Part shown: piece after piece, positions 14,036-21,802 of the stretch
Layout of the letters: every line of letters starts with the position of its first letter
Numbering within the stretch: position 1 is the first letter of the stretch
DNA from: GWF2-38-69 sp037127655
Lineage (GTDB): Bacteria; Verrucomicrobiota; Lentisphaeria; Victivallales; GWF2-38-69
Direction of reading: 5' to 3'
Assembly: GCA_037127655.1 (NCBI GenBank)
Contig: JBAXXY010000004.1
Coordinates: forward strand, 1 to 53,225
DNA length: 53,225 nt
Notes under the pieces: model-generated
What the model was told of the DNA's origin: nothing
Database searches by the model: none
The model's input: only the letters and a program-made list of their open reading frames with translations
Translations under genes and position numbers: made by a program

Positions 14036-15976
14036 TTGGATTTATTTGTTGCCGATATTCTGGCATTTATTGAGGCGGCTTTTATCATGGCAATGCTCCT
14101 TGTCGTGCATGGCCTCAGAAACTATATCGGTAAGTCTCCGCTATATCTTTGCCTCGGCGGCCTTTTTGTTTTATCGCAAATACTCTCTGCTGCTGAATTA
14201 AACCTTATTCAAACAGGATTTGATTCTGCATACCACTTCTCAAGTTCAATATTTTTCCTGCCGCTCTTAGGTTCAATAATGATCGTTTACATTACCGAGG
14301 GCACCCTTGCCATGCAGAGAGTGATTGTCGGAATTGTGATTTGTTTTGGAATGTTTATATACCTAACCTACATCACTCATTTTCAGCAGGCTTTGGGTGG
14401 TTTCATGTTCTTTAGAGGAGGTTCAGCGCTTTTTCTGGAGTTTCTCTTTGTTCAATCCACAAAGTTTATGACAGGAACTGTCCTTGCTCTCATTGCCGAT
14501 TTATTTATTCTTCCGATAGTCTTTCAAAAACTCCGCAATCTGAACCTTAGGTATTTTTATTCTGTTTTCGGGGCGATGCTTCTTGCCACAGTTGTTGATA
14601 CTTTTATTTCAGTGAGCATAGTCTTTTGGAATGACCCGAACTGGTTGGAGCAAATCAGAGATTCTTATTTAAAGAAAACAATAATAGTTTTTATAGTAAG
14701 TTTCCTTGTTAGTTTTTACCTGAAGAGGATAGAGAAAGAGACACATATAGAGGGTAAGGGGGCATTTGATGTAGTTTTGTCGTTTTTTGGTAACTACGGC
14801 ATGGCAAGGGCTCTCCAAAAGGATATCACTGAGTGGGAAGGGCGCTACAGACTGGTTATCGAGAATGCAAGCGATATGATTTTTGTAGTAAATAGAGAAG
14901 GAAAAATCCTTGACGCAAACCCCGCAACAATTGAAGTTTTGAAGGCCGAAAAAGCCAAAGGCAAGCAATTTCCGAGCATTGTTGATGAGTTTTCAGCTGT
15001 ACCATGTTTATGGAAGCAACTCTGGGCAGAGTCGGATAAATTATCCAAATCTTCCGAGTCTGTTTTTCTGTCGAATAAATCTCTGAAACTAAAGATAGAA
15101 AACGGTCAGAGAGTCGATGTTGATGCCGCCTTCTCCAGAGGATTCATTCATAATAGTCCGGTGATGATAATAGTCTGTAGAAATATTACTGAACAAAAAA
15201 GGCTCAAGAAAGAGAAAGATGAACTTACTAATCAGCTTTATCATACGCAGAGGATTGAATCAATAGGGCGGCTGGCCGGAGGAGTAGCTCATGAATTTAA
15301 TAACATCATTCACGCTATACAAGGGCATCTGGAGCTTATGCTGCTCTTTGACAAAATAAAAGATCCCGAAGTCGAAGCCCACCTTGAGAAAATCGGGAAA
15401 ATGACAGAAAGAGCGGAAACCATCACATCTCAACTTCTCGGATTTGCCAGAAAAGGAAAAAATCCTCAGAATAAAGTCGAGCTCGGCTCCATACTTACAG
15501 GGACAGAAGACATGTTCACTCCTCTGACTCGAAAAACAGTTGAAATTAAACTTATAAAGCCCGAGAATCCATGCTTCGTAAAGGGCGATTTTGTACAGCT
15601 TCAGCAGGTATTTCTCAATATTCTAATCAATGCTATAGATGCTTTGCAAGGTGTACAGAGGAAAGACAAATACATTGAAATTAATTTAAAAAGAACAACG
15701 CAGTTTCCAGATGAATGGAAAACTACTAAAATTGAAAGCAAACCCTCAGACTATTATGAAGTTTCAATAACAGACAATGGAAGCGGGATGAGCGAAGAAA
15801 CGATGAAACGAATCTTTGAGCCGTTCTATACTACAAAAGATGTAGGAAAAGGCACGGGGATGGGGCTTGCGATGGTTTATGGTGAAGTTACTGCTCATCA
15901 TGGATTTGTTCATGTTACAAGCAATCTTGGAGTAGGTACCACATTTTTTATTTATTTGCCAATAAGCGAAGGTTAA
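14036..15976 (+). CDS. Membrane PAS sensor histidine kinase
   Basis: A 646-aa inner-membrane signal transducer. Residues 1-235 hold about seven hydrophobic helices with no recognised sensor family. A PAS domain follows (about 270-390; YRLVIENASDMIFVVNREGK). The HisKA helix carries the phosphorylated His419 in LAGGVAHEFNNIIHAI, and the HATPase_c domain has the N box (NAIDAL), G1 (DNGSGM), and G2 (GTGMGLAMVYG). The start is a TTG: GAGGTG at 14025-14030 stands just upstream, and no in-frame ATG is nearer than codon 18. There is no cognate response regulator next to it. The first gene of the window encodes a REC-PAS protein, but a partnership is speculation. The SDR gene starts 7 nt after the stop. 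Confidence 0.9.
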   Translation: MDLFVADILAFIEAAFIMAMLLVVHGLRNYIGKSPLYLCLGGLFVLSQILSAAELNLIQTGFDSAYHFSSSIFFLPLLGSIMIVYITEGTLAMQRVIVGIVICFGMFIYLTYITHFQQALGGFMFFRGGSALFLEFLFVQSTKFMTGTVLALIADLFILPIVFQKLRNLNLRYFYSVFGAMLLATVVDTFISVSIVFWNDPNWLEQIRDSYLKKTIIVFIVSFLVSFYLKRIEKETHIEGKGAFDVVLSFFGNYGMARALQKDITEWEGRYRLVIENASDMIFVVNREGKILDANPATIEVLKAEKAKGKQFPSIVDEFSAVPCLWKQLWAESDKLSKSSESVFLSNKSLKLKIENGQRVDVDAAFSRGFIHNSPVMIIVCRNITEQKRLKKEKDELTNQLYHTQRIESIGRLAGGVAHEFNNIIHAIQGHLELMLLFDKIKDPEVEAHLEKIGKMTERAETITSQLLGFARKGKNPQNKVELGSILTGTEDMFTPLTRKTVEIKLIKPENPCFVKGDFVQLQQVFLNILINAIDALQGVQRKDKYIEINLKRTTQFPDEWKTTKIESKPSDYYEVSITDNGSGMSEETMKRIFEPFYTTKDVGKGTGMGLAMVYGEVTAHHGFVHVTSNLGVGTTFFIYLPISEG

Positions 15977-15983
15977 AATTGAT

Positions 15984-16700
15984 ATGGATCTAAATGGGAA
16001 AAGAGTTTTAGTCACAGGCGGCGCTGTCAGAATTGGTCGAACATTAGCTTTTGCTTTTGCTGGAAAAGGCGCTAGCGTTACCGTGCATTGCAATAGTTCC
16101 AAAGATGAGGCTATTGCGTTACTTTGCGAACTTGATAAATTTAGTTCAGGAAACGAGTTTATCAGTGCAGACCTAACTGATTTGTATGATATACGACAGA
16201 CGATATTCCCACGCCTTCCGGAGACTGATATTCTGATTAATAACGCATCAGTCTTCCATAATGGCATGCTAGCAGAGGAAGATCTCGCCCATGCCAAAAC
16301 TCAATTTGACATCAATTTCTGGGCTCCTTATATCATTATGAACGAATATAAAAAGCAGAGAGGAAATAAAGATTCATTGATTATAAATTTTCTTGATTAT
16401 AGAATTAAAAAACCTTCAGTTACAGACGGGACTTATCTTATTTCAAAATATGCGCTTGAAAGACTTACAGAGCTTTCTGCCATCCAATGGGCGCCATCAA
16501 TAAGAGTGAATGCCATTGCTCCGGGTTTTGTCATTCCGCCAAGCAATATGGTAAACTCAACTATGGAAAAATCTCTCAGGAAAGTTCCGATGGGAAAAGC
16601 CGTTCCTTTTGAAGATATAGCTAAAGCTTGCATCTTCATCGCAGAGGCAGAAAGCCTCACAGGCCAAACTATCTTTCTTGATGGCGGGGCAAGTTTGTAA
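15984..16700 (+). CDS. Short-chain dehydrogenase, pteridine reductase (PTR1/FolM)-like
   Basis: An NAD(P)-dependent SDR of 238 aa with the Rossmann motif TGGAVRIGR and the structural NNAS. In place of the usual catalytic Ser there is Asp (NFLDYRIKKPS), 13 residues before the Tyr of TYLISK. This Asp-N12-Tyr-x3-Lys arrangement is what I recall for Leishmania PTR1 (Asp181, Tyr194, Lys198) and for E. coli FolM, so reduction of dihydrofolate, dihydrobiopterin or dihydromonapterin is more likely than FabG activity. The end TGQTIFLDGGASL is typical SDR. It follows the histidine kinase by 7 nt, and its stop abuts the stop of convergent maf with no gap. Substrate is inferred; the SDR fold is certain. 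Confidence 0.82.
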   Translation: MDLNGKRVLVTGGAVRIGRTLAFAFAGKGASVTVHCNSSKDEAIALLCELDKFSSGNEFISADLTDLYDIRQTIFPRLPETDILINNASVFHNGMLAEEDLAHAKTQFDINFWAPYIIMNEYKKQRGNKDSLIINFLDYRIKKPSVTDGTYLISKYALERLTELSAIQWAPSIRVNAIAPGFVIPPSNMVNSTMEKSLRKVPMGKAVPFEDIAKACIFIAEAESLTGQTIFLDGGASL

Positions 16701-17270
16701 CTAACAGCATATCAATGATAAGTTTTTCATTTCTTCCAGAAGTTTCTCTGTCGGAAGCCCGATGATATTATCTATGCTTCCTTCTGTATGCTCAATTATC
16801 ATCTCGCCATATTCTTGTACGGCATAGGCGCCGGCTTTGTCGAGAGTATTAACTTTTAGCAAATACTCATCTATAATTTGTCGGGTAAGGTTTTTAAATT
16901 TGACCTTGCTCGTATCGGAAAAAGTTTTGAAGATTTTTAGTTCGAGAGAAACTATAGAGCAGCCTGTTATAACTTCATGATAGTTTCCTGAAAGCTCGAA
17001 AAAGAAGTTTTTTGCCTCATTAAGGTCTTTTGGTTTGCCTAGAATTTTACCATTATGAAAGACCAGAGTATCGAACCCTATAACAACATCAGCTTTAAAT
17101 CTAAGAGATAACGATTCTGCTTTTTTTTGGGCGAAGATCAGCGGCATCGAGTATGGTTCCAATCCTTGCATTGACGATTCGTCAAAGTCGGGAGGGACGG
17201 CAATAAATGAGAAACCCAAGCGCTTGAAAATTTCAATTCGTCTGGGTGATGTTGATGCTAATATTATCAA
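16701..17270 (-). CDS. maf: Maf family nucleoside triphosphate pyrophosphatase
   Basis: Maf proteins hydrolyse dTTP/UTP or modified NTPs to monophosphates, acting in house-cleaning and septum control. The 189-aa protein begins with the hallmark ILASTSPRRIEIFKRLGF, has the acidic centre (DVVIGFDTLVFHNGKILGKP) and a conserved KAGAYAVQEYG. The substrate class (dTTP/UTP versus m7GTP) is not settled by eye. Its start immediately follows the stop of the AmaP-like gene, so it is the last member of the minus-strand run; its own stop touches that of the convergent SDR gene, leaving no room for a terminator. Confidence 0.92.
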   Translation of the reverse strand: MIILASTSPRRIEIFKRLGFSFIAVPPDFDESSMQGLEPYSMPLIFAQKKAESLSLRFKADVVIGFDTLVFHNGKILGKPKDLNEAKNFFFELSGNYHEVITGCSIVSLELKIFKTFSDTSKVKFKNLTRQIIDEYLLKVNTLDKAGAYAVQEYGEMIIEHTEGSIDNIIGLPTEKLLEEMKNLSLICC

Positions 17271-17735
17271 TTATATAGTGGCGGCTGAATTTACTCTTTT
17301 GAGGTCTATATCAACTCTTTTAATAGAATCTATACCGAGATTGTCATTTAAAGCGGAAAGTACTTTTTTCTGCAGACTCATGACAAGTTCAGGGAAAATT
17401 CCATCTTTGTCATTAAGCTCAGCTACTACTCTCACACTGTAAGCCTTTCTTTTTTTCATAAGAAAAGTTCTATGAATGGAAAGTCCAGGCACTTCTATTT
17501 CTTTTGATTTTACGAGGTCCGCAACAGCCTGGCGGGAAATATAGAATCTGCCTTTTTCTGATTCAACAAAAATTCCTGAGCATTTCTTCTGCCTGTTGCT
17601 GAAAAGCAGGAATCCAAGTACTTTTAGAATTATAATAAATATAAGGACTCCGGCAAGAGAGATTTCCACGCCATGCCTGAAGCCTGGAAGATTATATCCA
17701 ATTATCTGTAGAAAATCATTTATATAAGCTTGCAT
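17271..17735 (-). CDS. AmaP-like membrane anchor for Asp23-family proteins
   Basis: A 154-aa protein with one strong TM helix near residues 25-46 (EISLAGVLIFIIILKVLGFL) after a short N-terminal segment, and a C-terminal soluble part with beta-rich character (FYISRQAVADLV, YSVRVVAELNDKDG). This is the plan of Staphylococcus AmaP, which anchors Asp23 at the membrane; both carry a degenerate Asp23-like C-terminal part. Direct position after two Asp23 genes supports the call, but sequence identity to known AmaP cannot be checked here. It lies 12 nt after the second asp23 gene and 0 nt before maf. Confidence 0.68.
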   Translation of the reverse strand: MQAYINDFLQIIGYNLPGFRHGVEISLAGVLIFIIILKVLGFLLFSNRQKKCSGIFVESEKGRFYISRQAVADLVKSKEIEVPGLSIHRTFLMKKRKAYSVRVVAELNDKDGIFPELVMSLQKKVLSALNDNLGIDSIKRVDIDLKRVNSAATI

Positions 17736-17747
17736 ATTTACCTCTTT

Positions 17748-18197
17748 TTAAAGAATAGGTTCCACTATTTCTATTGCTTCTTCTGTTTCTTCTTCTTCGA
17801 CACCCTCTACCGTCACATCAACTTTAGATACTTCCATCTGAGCCATATCCTTGATTGCCTGTATAATAGCCAATTGAACATTTAGTGCTACTTCTGGAAT
17901 GTTCTTTCCATAAGAAACAATTATCTTAACGGAAACTCCGACTTTATCTCCCGTTGTCTTTATCTGGACAGAATCTGGTTTGGACTGCGTTCTGCCTATC
18001 ATAAAAGCTATACTTTCGGCAAATTTCCCTGTTGATGTGAGTCTTACGATTCCCGGCACATGAGATGCGGCATTTTTAGCTATAGAAACTATAACCGCTT
18101 CATTTATGCTTACAGATCCCTTCTCGGTAGTAGTGATTACATCTTGGCGGGCTTTTGCCGATTTTTTTATCTCTGAAGGAGTAACTTCGTTATCCAT
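17748..18197 (-). CDS. Asp23/Gls24 family envelope stress protein (second copy)
   Basis: A 149-aa Asp23/Gls24 (DUF322) protein: GSVSINEAVIVSIAKNAASHVPGIVRL at the N-terminal third, then VSVKIIVSYGKNIPEVALNVQLAIIQ and a final VDVTVEGVE. The family forms membrane-associated filaments or patches and responds to alkaline or cell-wall stress in Firmicutes; the molecular activity is unclear. It is a paralogue of the gene immediately upstream (same domain order and closely matching SYGKNI segment). A short acidic tail (EEEETEEAIEIVEPIL) follows the domain. The AmaP-like anchor is 12 nt downstream. Confidence 0.85.
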   Translation of the reverse strand: MDNEVTPSEIKKSAKARQDVITTTEKGSVSINEAVIVSIAKNAASHVPGIVRLTSTGKFAESIAFMIGRTQSKPDSVQIKTTGDKVGVSVKIIVSYGKNIPEVALNVQLAIIQAIKDMAQMEVSKVDVTVEGVEEEETEEAIEIVEPIL

Positions 18198-18234
18198 AAA
18201 ATAGTCTTTCTTTTAATGTATTATAAAAATAATG

Positions 18235-18660
18235 TTATTTTGATTCTTCTTCTTTAGCGTCAACTTCCTGGATTACTACATCAATTTTGGTAACTTTCAT
18301 TCCAGTTATTGCCTTAACTTCATCAGTTACTGTATTTTGCACTTTTAAAGCCAATTCCTGAATGTTTTTACCATAGGCGACGCTGAGTTTGAGCTCAATT
18401 TTAACTGTGTCGCCATTGATGTCGAGTTTTACCGCCTTGTCATGGCTCTTGGCATTTGAGATCATATTTGTCAGACAATCTACAAAAGAGCCTGAAGCAA
18501 GCCTTGTTACTCCATCAACTTTTGAAGCGGCTTTTTTAACAACTGACATTATAACTCTTTCACTGATTTTGACTGTGCCGTAATCAGTTATAGACTCAAT
18601 TGTCTTATATGAAATCGGAGCTTCTTCCTGCGGAGCAATGATATTCTCTGTTCTTTTCAT
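18235..18660 (-). CDS. Asp23/Gls24 family envelope stress protein (first copy)
   Basis: A 141-aa Asp23/Gls24 protein with the family core: YGTVKISERVIMSVVKKAAS, DGVTRLASGSF, VAYGKNIQELALKVQNTVTDEV and KIDVVIQEVD. It begins 9 nt after accC, as in the accB-accC-asp23 order known in Firmicutes. The two tandem copies here are clearly homologous but diverged, which suggests heterologous partners rather than recent duplication. An acidic C-terminus (DAKEEESK) ends the protein. Good Shine-Dalgarno (GGAG) precedes the ATG on the minus strand. Confidence 0.86.
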   Translation of the reverse strand: MKRTENIIAPQEEAPISYKTIESITDYGTVKISERVIMSVVKKAASKVDGVTRLASGSFVDCLTNMISNAKSHDKAVKLDINGDTVKIELKLSVAYGKNIQELALKVQNTVTDEVKAITGMKVTKIDVVIQEVDAKEEESK

Positions 18661-18669
18661 AATTAACTC

Positions 18670-20040
18670 CTATTCTAACTCTTTTCTAGATGACATAAAC
18701 TGATCGAATATGCGTTCTATGTAGCCAGTATCATAAGCTCCAGCGGCAAAGTCTTCTCTGGAAATAATATACTTTAGAAGCGGTATAGTTGTCTTTACTC
18801 CAGAGATATGGAATTCATCAAGAGCTCTCCTGCACTTGGCTATTGCTTCTGCTCTGTCTCTTCCAAAGCAAATGAGCTTGGCTATCATACTGTCATAGTT
18901 TGGCGGTATTTTGTAGCCGCTGTAAACATGAGAGTCAACTCTTACCCCAGGACCGCCAGGCGGAATAAAGAGATCCACTTTTCCGGGGCATGGAGCAAAA
19001 TTCATATAAGGATTTTCGGCATTTATTCGGCATTCAATAACATGTCCTCTGAACTCGATATCTTTCTGTCTCCAAGGGAGTTTTTCTCCTGCTGCAGACA
19101 TAATCTGAGCTTTGACAAGGTCAATGCCGGTGAGCTGTTCGGTAACAGGATGCTCTACCTGGATACGAGTATTCATTTCCATGAAGTAGTATGTGTTTTG
19201 TCCGGCGTAGAGAAACTCAATTGTTCCTACGCTTGAGTAATTAACAGCCTTAGCCGCTTTTACAGCCGCTGTTCCCATTGAATCTCTGAGTTTTGAAGTC
19301 ATTACAGGAGATGGGGTTTCTTCAATTAATTTCTGATGTCTTCTCTGGATAGAACAGTCTCTTTCTCCAAGGTGAATTATGTTACCGTACTTGTCACCAA
19401 GAATTTGGAATTCAATATGCCTTGGATTCTCGACATACTTTTCAATATAGACAGCGCCGTTCTTGAATGCTTTTTCTGCTTCATTGCTTGCGGCATGGTA
19501 GTTCATTATAAGCGTCGCGTCGTTGTGAGCTATTCTCATTCCTCTTCCGCCGCCGCCTGCTGTAGCTTTAATTATCACAGGATAGCCAATCTTTTTGGAG
19601 ATTCGCTTAGCTTCTGCTTCATCTGAAACTAGACCTTCGCTTCCAGGTGTAACTGGAACTTTGGCCTGAATCATTCTTTTCTTGGCCGTTGCTTTGTCCC
19701 CCATTGATGTTATCTGATCAGGAGCAGGTCCTATGAACTCAATATTGCATGATTTGCAAATTTCAGCAAACTCGGCATTTTCTGACAGAAACCCGTATCC
19801 TGGATGTATTGCATCGACATCGCAGATTTCAGCGGCGCTTAATATTTGTTTGTAGTTCAAGTAGCTATCGAGAGAAGGCGGAGGTCCTATACAGACAGCT
19901 TCATCAGCAAGCATCACAGGAAGACTTTCCGCATCAGCTGTTGAATAAACAATAGCTGTTTTTATGCCCATTTCCTTACAGGCTCTAATCACTCTAAGAG
20001 CAATTTCGCCTCTATTGGCAATTAGTATTTTTTCAAACAT
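18670..20040 (-). CDS. accC: Acetyl-CoA carboxylase, biotin carboxylase subunit
   Basis: Carboxylates the biotin on AccB using ATP and bicarbonate, first half-reaction of malonyl-CoA synthesis. The 456-aa length and blocks are canonical: FEKILIANRGEIALRVIRAC, HPGYGFLSENAEFA, the ATP-grasp glycine loop GGGGRGMRIA, QRRHQKLIEETPSP, and MNTRIQVEHPVTE. It lies 22 nt after accB in the same run. The carboxyltransferase genes accA/accD are not in the window. Fatty acid genes plsX and fabH are present 11 kb away in a different run. Confidence 0.97.
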   Translation of the reverse strand: MFEKILIANRGEIALRVIRACKEMGIKTAIVYSTADAESLPVMLADEAVCIGPPPSLDSYLNYKQILSAAEICDVDAIHPGYGFLSENAEFAEICKSCNIEFIGPAPDQITSMGDKATAKKRMIQAKVPVTPGSEGLVSDEAEAKRISKKIGYPVIIKATAGGGGRGMRIAHNDATLIMNYHAASNEAEKAFKNGAVYIEKYVENPRHIEFQILGDKYGNIIHLGERDCSIQRRHQKLIEETPSPVMTSKLRDSMGTAAVKAAKAVNYSSVGTIEFLYAGQNTYYFMEMNTRIQVEHPVTEQLTGIDLVKAQIMSAAGEKLPWRQKDIEFRGHVIECRINAENPYMNFAPCPGKVDLFIPPGGPGVRVDSHVYSGYKIPPNYDSMIAKLICFGRDRAEAIAKCRRALDEFHISGVKTTIPLLKYIISREDFAAGAYDTGYIERIFDQFMSSRKELE

Positions 20041-20062
20041 TTTTAGTAATCTCCTCGTTAAT

Positions 20063-20518
20063 TTATTCTAAGACAAATAGAGGACTGCCGTATTCGACTG
20101 ACTGAGCGTTTTTAACTAAAATTTCCTTTATCGTTCCAGATTTTTCAGCTTTAATGTCATTCATAACTTTCATAGCTTCGATTATGCAGACTACTGTTTC
20201 AGGATTAACCTTGTCTCCGACTTTTACGAAAACCGGCGAATCAGGACTAGCTGAAGTGTAGAAAGTGCCTACGATAGGAGCATCAATGGTTACTTTTGAC
20301 GCTGCAGGAGTTGCGGCAACTGGAGCAGCAATTGGAGCAGGAGCGGCTGCTGCTTGCTGAGGCATTTGCATTACACTTTGCGGTGCAGCATAAGTAACTG
20401 CTCCACCTTGTATTCCTCTCTTGAGGCTGAGACGCATATCTTCTGCTTCGACTTTAAATTCTGATAAATTATGTTTTGACATCATTTCAACGATTGCTCT
20501 GATTTCTTCTATTTGCAT
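20063..20518 (-). CDS. accB: Biotin carboxyl carrier protein of acetyl-CoA carboxylase
   Basis: Carries biotin between AccC and the carboxyltransferase. The 151-aa protein has an N-terminal helical segment (MQIEEIRAIVEMMSKHNL), a flexible Ala/Pro-rich linker (about residues 52-75), and a biotinyl domain with the acceptor Lys in IEAMKVMNDI. I chose the ATG at 20516-20518 because AAGGAG lies just upstream; the frame is open a further 20 codons to 20578 but that part lacks family similarity and runs into the aroQ end. It is 31 nt downstream of aroQ. Confidence 0.95.
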   Translation of the reverse strand: MQIEEIRAIVEMMSKHNLSEFKVEAEDMRLSLKRGIQGGAVTYAAPQSVMQMPQQAAAAPAPIAAPVAATPAASKVTIDAPIVGTFYTSASPDSPVFVKVGDKVNPETVVCIIEAMKVMNDIKAEKSGTIKEILVKNAQSVEYGSPLFVLE

Positions 20519-20549
20519 AATGCTTTTCTCCTTATGTTTTTGGACTAAA

Positions 20550-20999
20550 TTATATTGTTTGTTTCTTAATGCTATCAACTAATGATGAAAGAGCATAGCA
20601 ATAGCCTTTTGGTCCTAAACCTGATATCAAGCCTATGCACGCTCCGGCGCTTACAGAGTGTTTTCTGAAATCTTCTCTTTTATAAATATTTGAAATATGC
20701 ACTTCTATTGTCGGGATACCTACAGCTTTTAAAGCGTCATAAATAGCAATGCTCGTATGTGTAAAAGCAGCAGGATTGATAATTATTCCATCTACTTTTG
20801 CTTTTAGGCAATTGCCTATTTGATCAACTATATTTCCTTCATGGTTGCTTTGAAAAAACTCAATTTTAATGCCTTTAAACTGTGAAGCAAAAAGCTCTAG
20901 TTCAGAGCATACTTGAGGCAAAGTCAGAGTGCCGTAAATTTCAGGCTCTCTTTGCCCTAGTAACTGAAGGTTTGGCCCATTTATGACTAATATTTTCAT
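20550..20999 (-). CDS. aroQ: 3-dehydroquinate dehydratase, type II
   Basis: Dehydrates 3-dehydroquinate to 3-dehydroshikimate in the shikimate pathway. The 149-aa protein has the full type II signature: ILVINGPNLQLLGQREPEIYG with the catalytic Tyr, FFQSNHEGNIVDQI, INPAAFTHTSIAIYDAL, EVHISNIYKREDFRKHS and the closing GLGPKGYCYAL. The aroQ-accB-accC-asp23 order resembles gene order in many Firmicutes. It follows the RodZ-like gene by 22 nt. Confidence 0.96.
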   Translation of the reverse strand: MKILVINGPNLQLLGQREPEIYGTLTLPQVCSELELFASQFKGIKIEFFQSNHEGNIVDQIGNCLKAKVDGIIINPAAFTHTSIAIYDALKAVGIPTIEVHISNIYKREDFRKHSVSAGACIGLISGLGPKGYCYALSSLVDSIKKQTI

Positions 21000-21021
21000 G
21001 GTTTGGTTTTAGCTTATTTAT

Positions 21022-21696
21022 TTATTTATTCGCTTCAGGTTTTAATAAGACAGCCTCAAGAATTTGTGGTGAAACTAATTTTTCCATATCAGCCGAAAGC
21101 TGGGTTTTTTGGGCAGATGTTAGTGGTTTATCTTCAATGGAACTCTTTGAAAGAGTAAGAACTAGGCTCAATATAACAGCTAAAGCTATAACTGCTCCAA
21201 GTCCTATTAAACCATATTTGACATATTGCTTAATTTTTTCTTCCTGCTTAGAGTTTGGAAGTTTTGTTTCCTCAAGATTCTTGACTAGAGTTTCAGGAAG
21301 CATATTTTCAGGTTCTCCGATATGCATCTCATATAACGATATTGCTTTGGCATTATCTATCTTATAAAGCTCACAAAGCCTTTTAATATATGCCTTTACA
21401 TAAATAGATGGTGGAGTGTTGCAAAAGTCTTCCCTCTCCAAAGCTTCCAGATAGTGAGTGTGAATTTTTGTGATCTGGGCAACTTGATGAATTGTTTGCC
21501 CTGAACTAACCCTGGCTTCCTGCATATAGTCGCCAAGTGAAAGTTTTCTTCCAGCAAAAGGATCTACCTGAACTGGAGCCTTTGCTGTAGGGACATCTTC
21601 ATTCAATTCTTGCTTTATTAGCTCTTGTTTTCCAACGCTTTCACCAGACAATGGTTTTGTATTTAATCTGATATATGACTTCAAAATACTTTTCAT
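21022..21696 (-). CDS. RodZ-like HTH transmembrane protein
   Basis: A 224-aa protein with, from about residue 50, a RodZ/HTH_25-type helix-turn-helix (LSLGDYMQEARVSSGQTIHQ, then AQITKIHTHYLEALEREDF and PSIYVKAYIKRLCELYKID), followed by a basic linker and one TM helix near residues 165-187 (LIGLGAVIALAVILSLVLTL). This is the RodZ topology: cytoplasmic HTH that contacts MreB, then a membrane anchor; the periplasmic tail here is short (about 35 aa). The N-terminal 48 residues before the HTH are unusual. Neighbouring ftsK and a rodA gene in this window suit a cell-shape role, but mreB is not seen, so the call stays at family level. Confidence 0.75.
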   Translation of the reverse strand: MKSILKSYIRLNTKPLSGESVGKQELIKQELNEDVPTAKAPVQVDPFAGRKLSLGDYMQEARVSSGQTIHQVAQITKIHTHYLEALEREDFCNTPPSIYVKAYIKRLCELYKIDNAKAISLYEMHIGEPENMLPETLVKNLEETKLPNSKQEEKIKQYVKYGLIGLGAVIALAVILSLVLTLSKSSIEDKPLTSAQKTQLSADMEKLVSPQILEAVLLKPEANK

Positions 21697-21802
21697 AAAA
21701 ATCCAATAATATTAAATATGTAATCTTTCAGAGAACCCAATGAATAAATTGTATTGTAAAAGTATTGCCTAAATATGTGATATTCGCAAGAGTTTTTTAA
21801 AA

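Noticed and set aside
15764..16297. Minus-strand open frame across the histidine kinase/SDR junction
   Set aside because: Both plus-strand genes have intact family motifs through this stretch; the antisense frame has none.
20275..20360. Low-complexity GCA/GCT-rich stretch in accB
   Set aside because: It encodes the ordinary Ala/Pro linker of biotin carrier proteins and is not a DNA repeat element.
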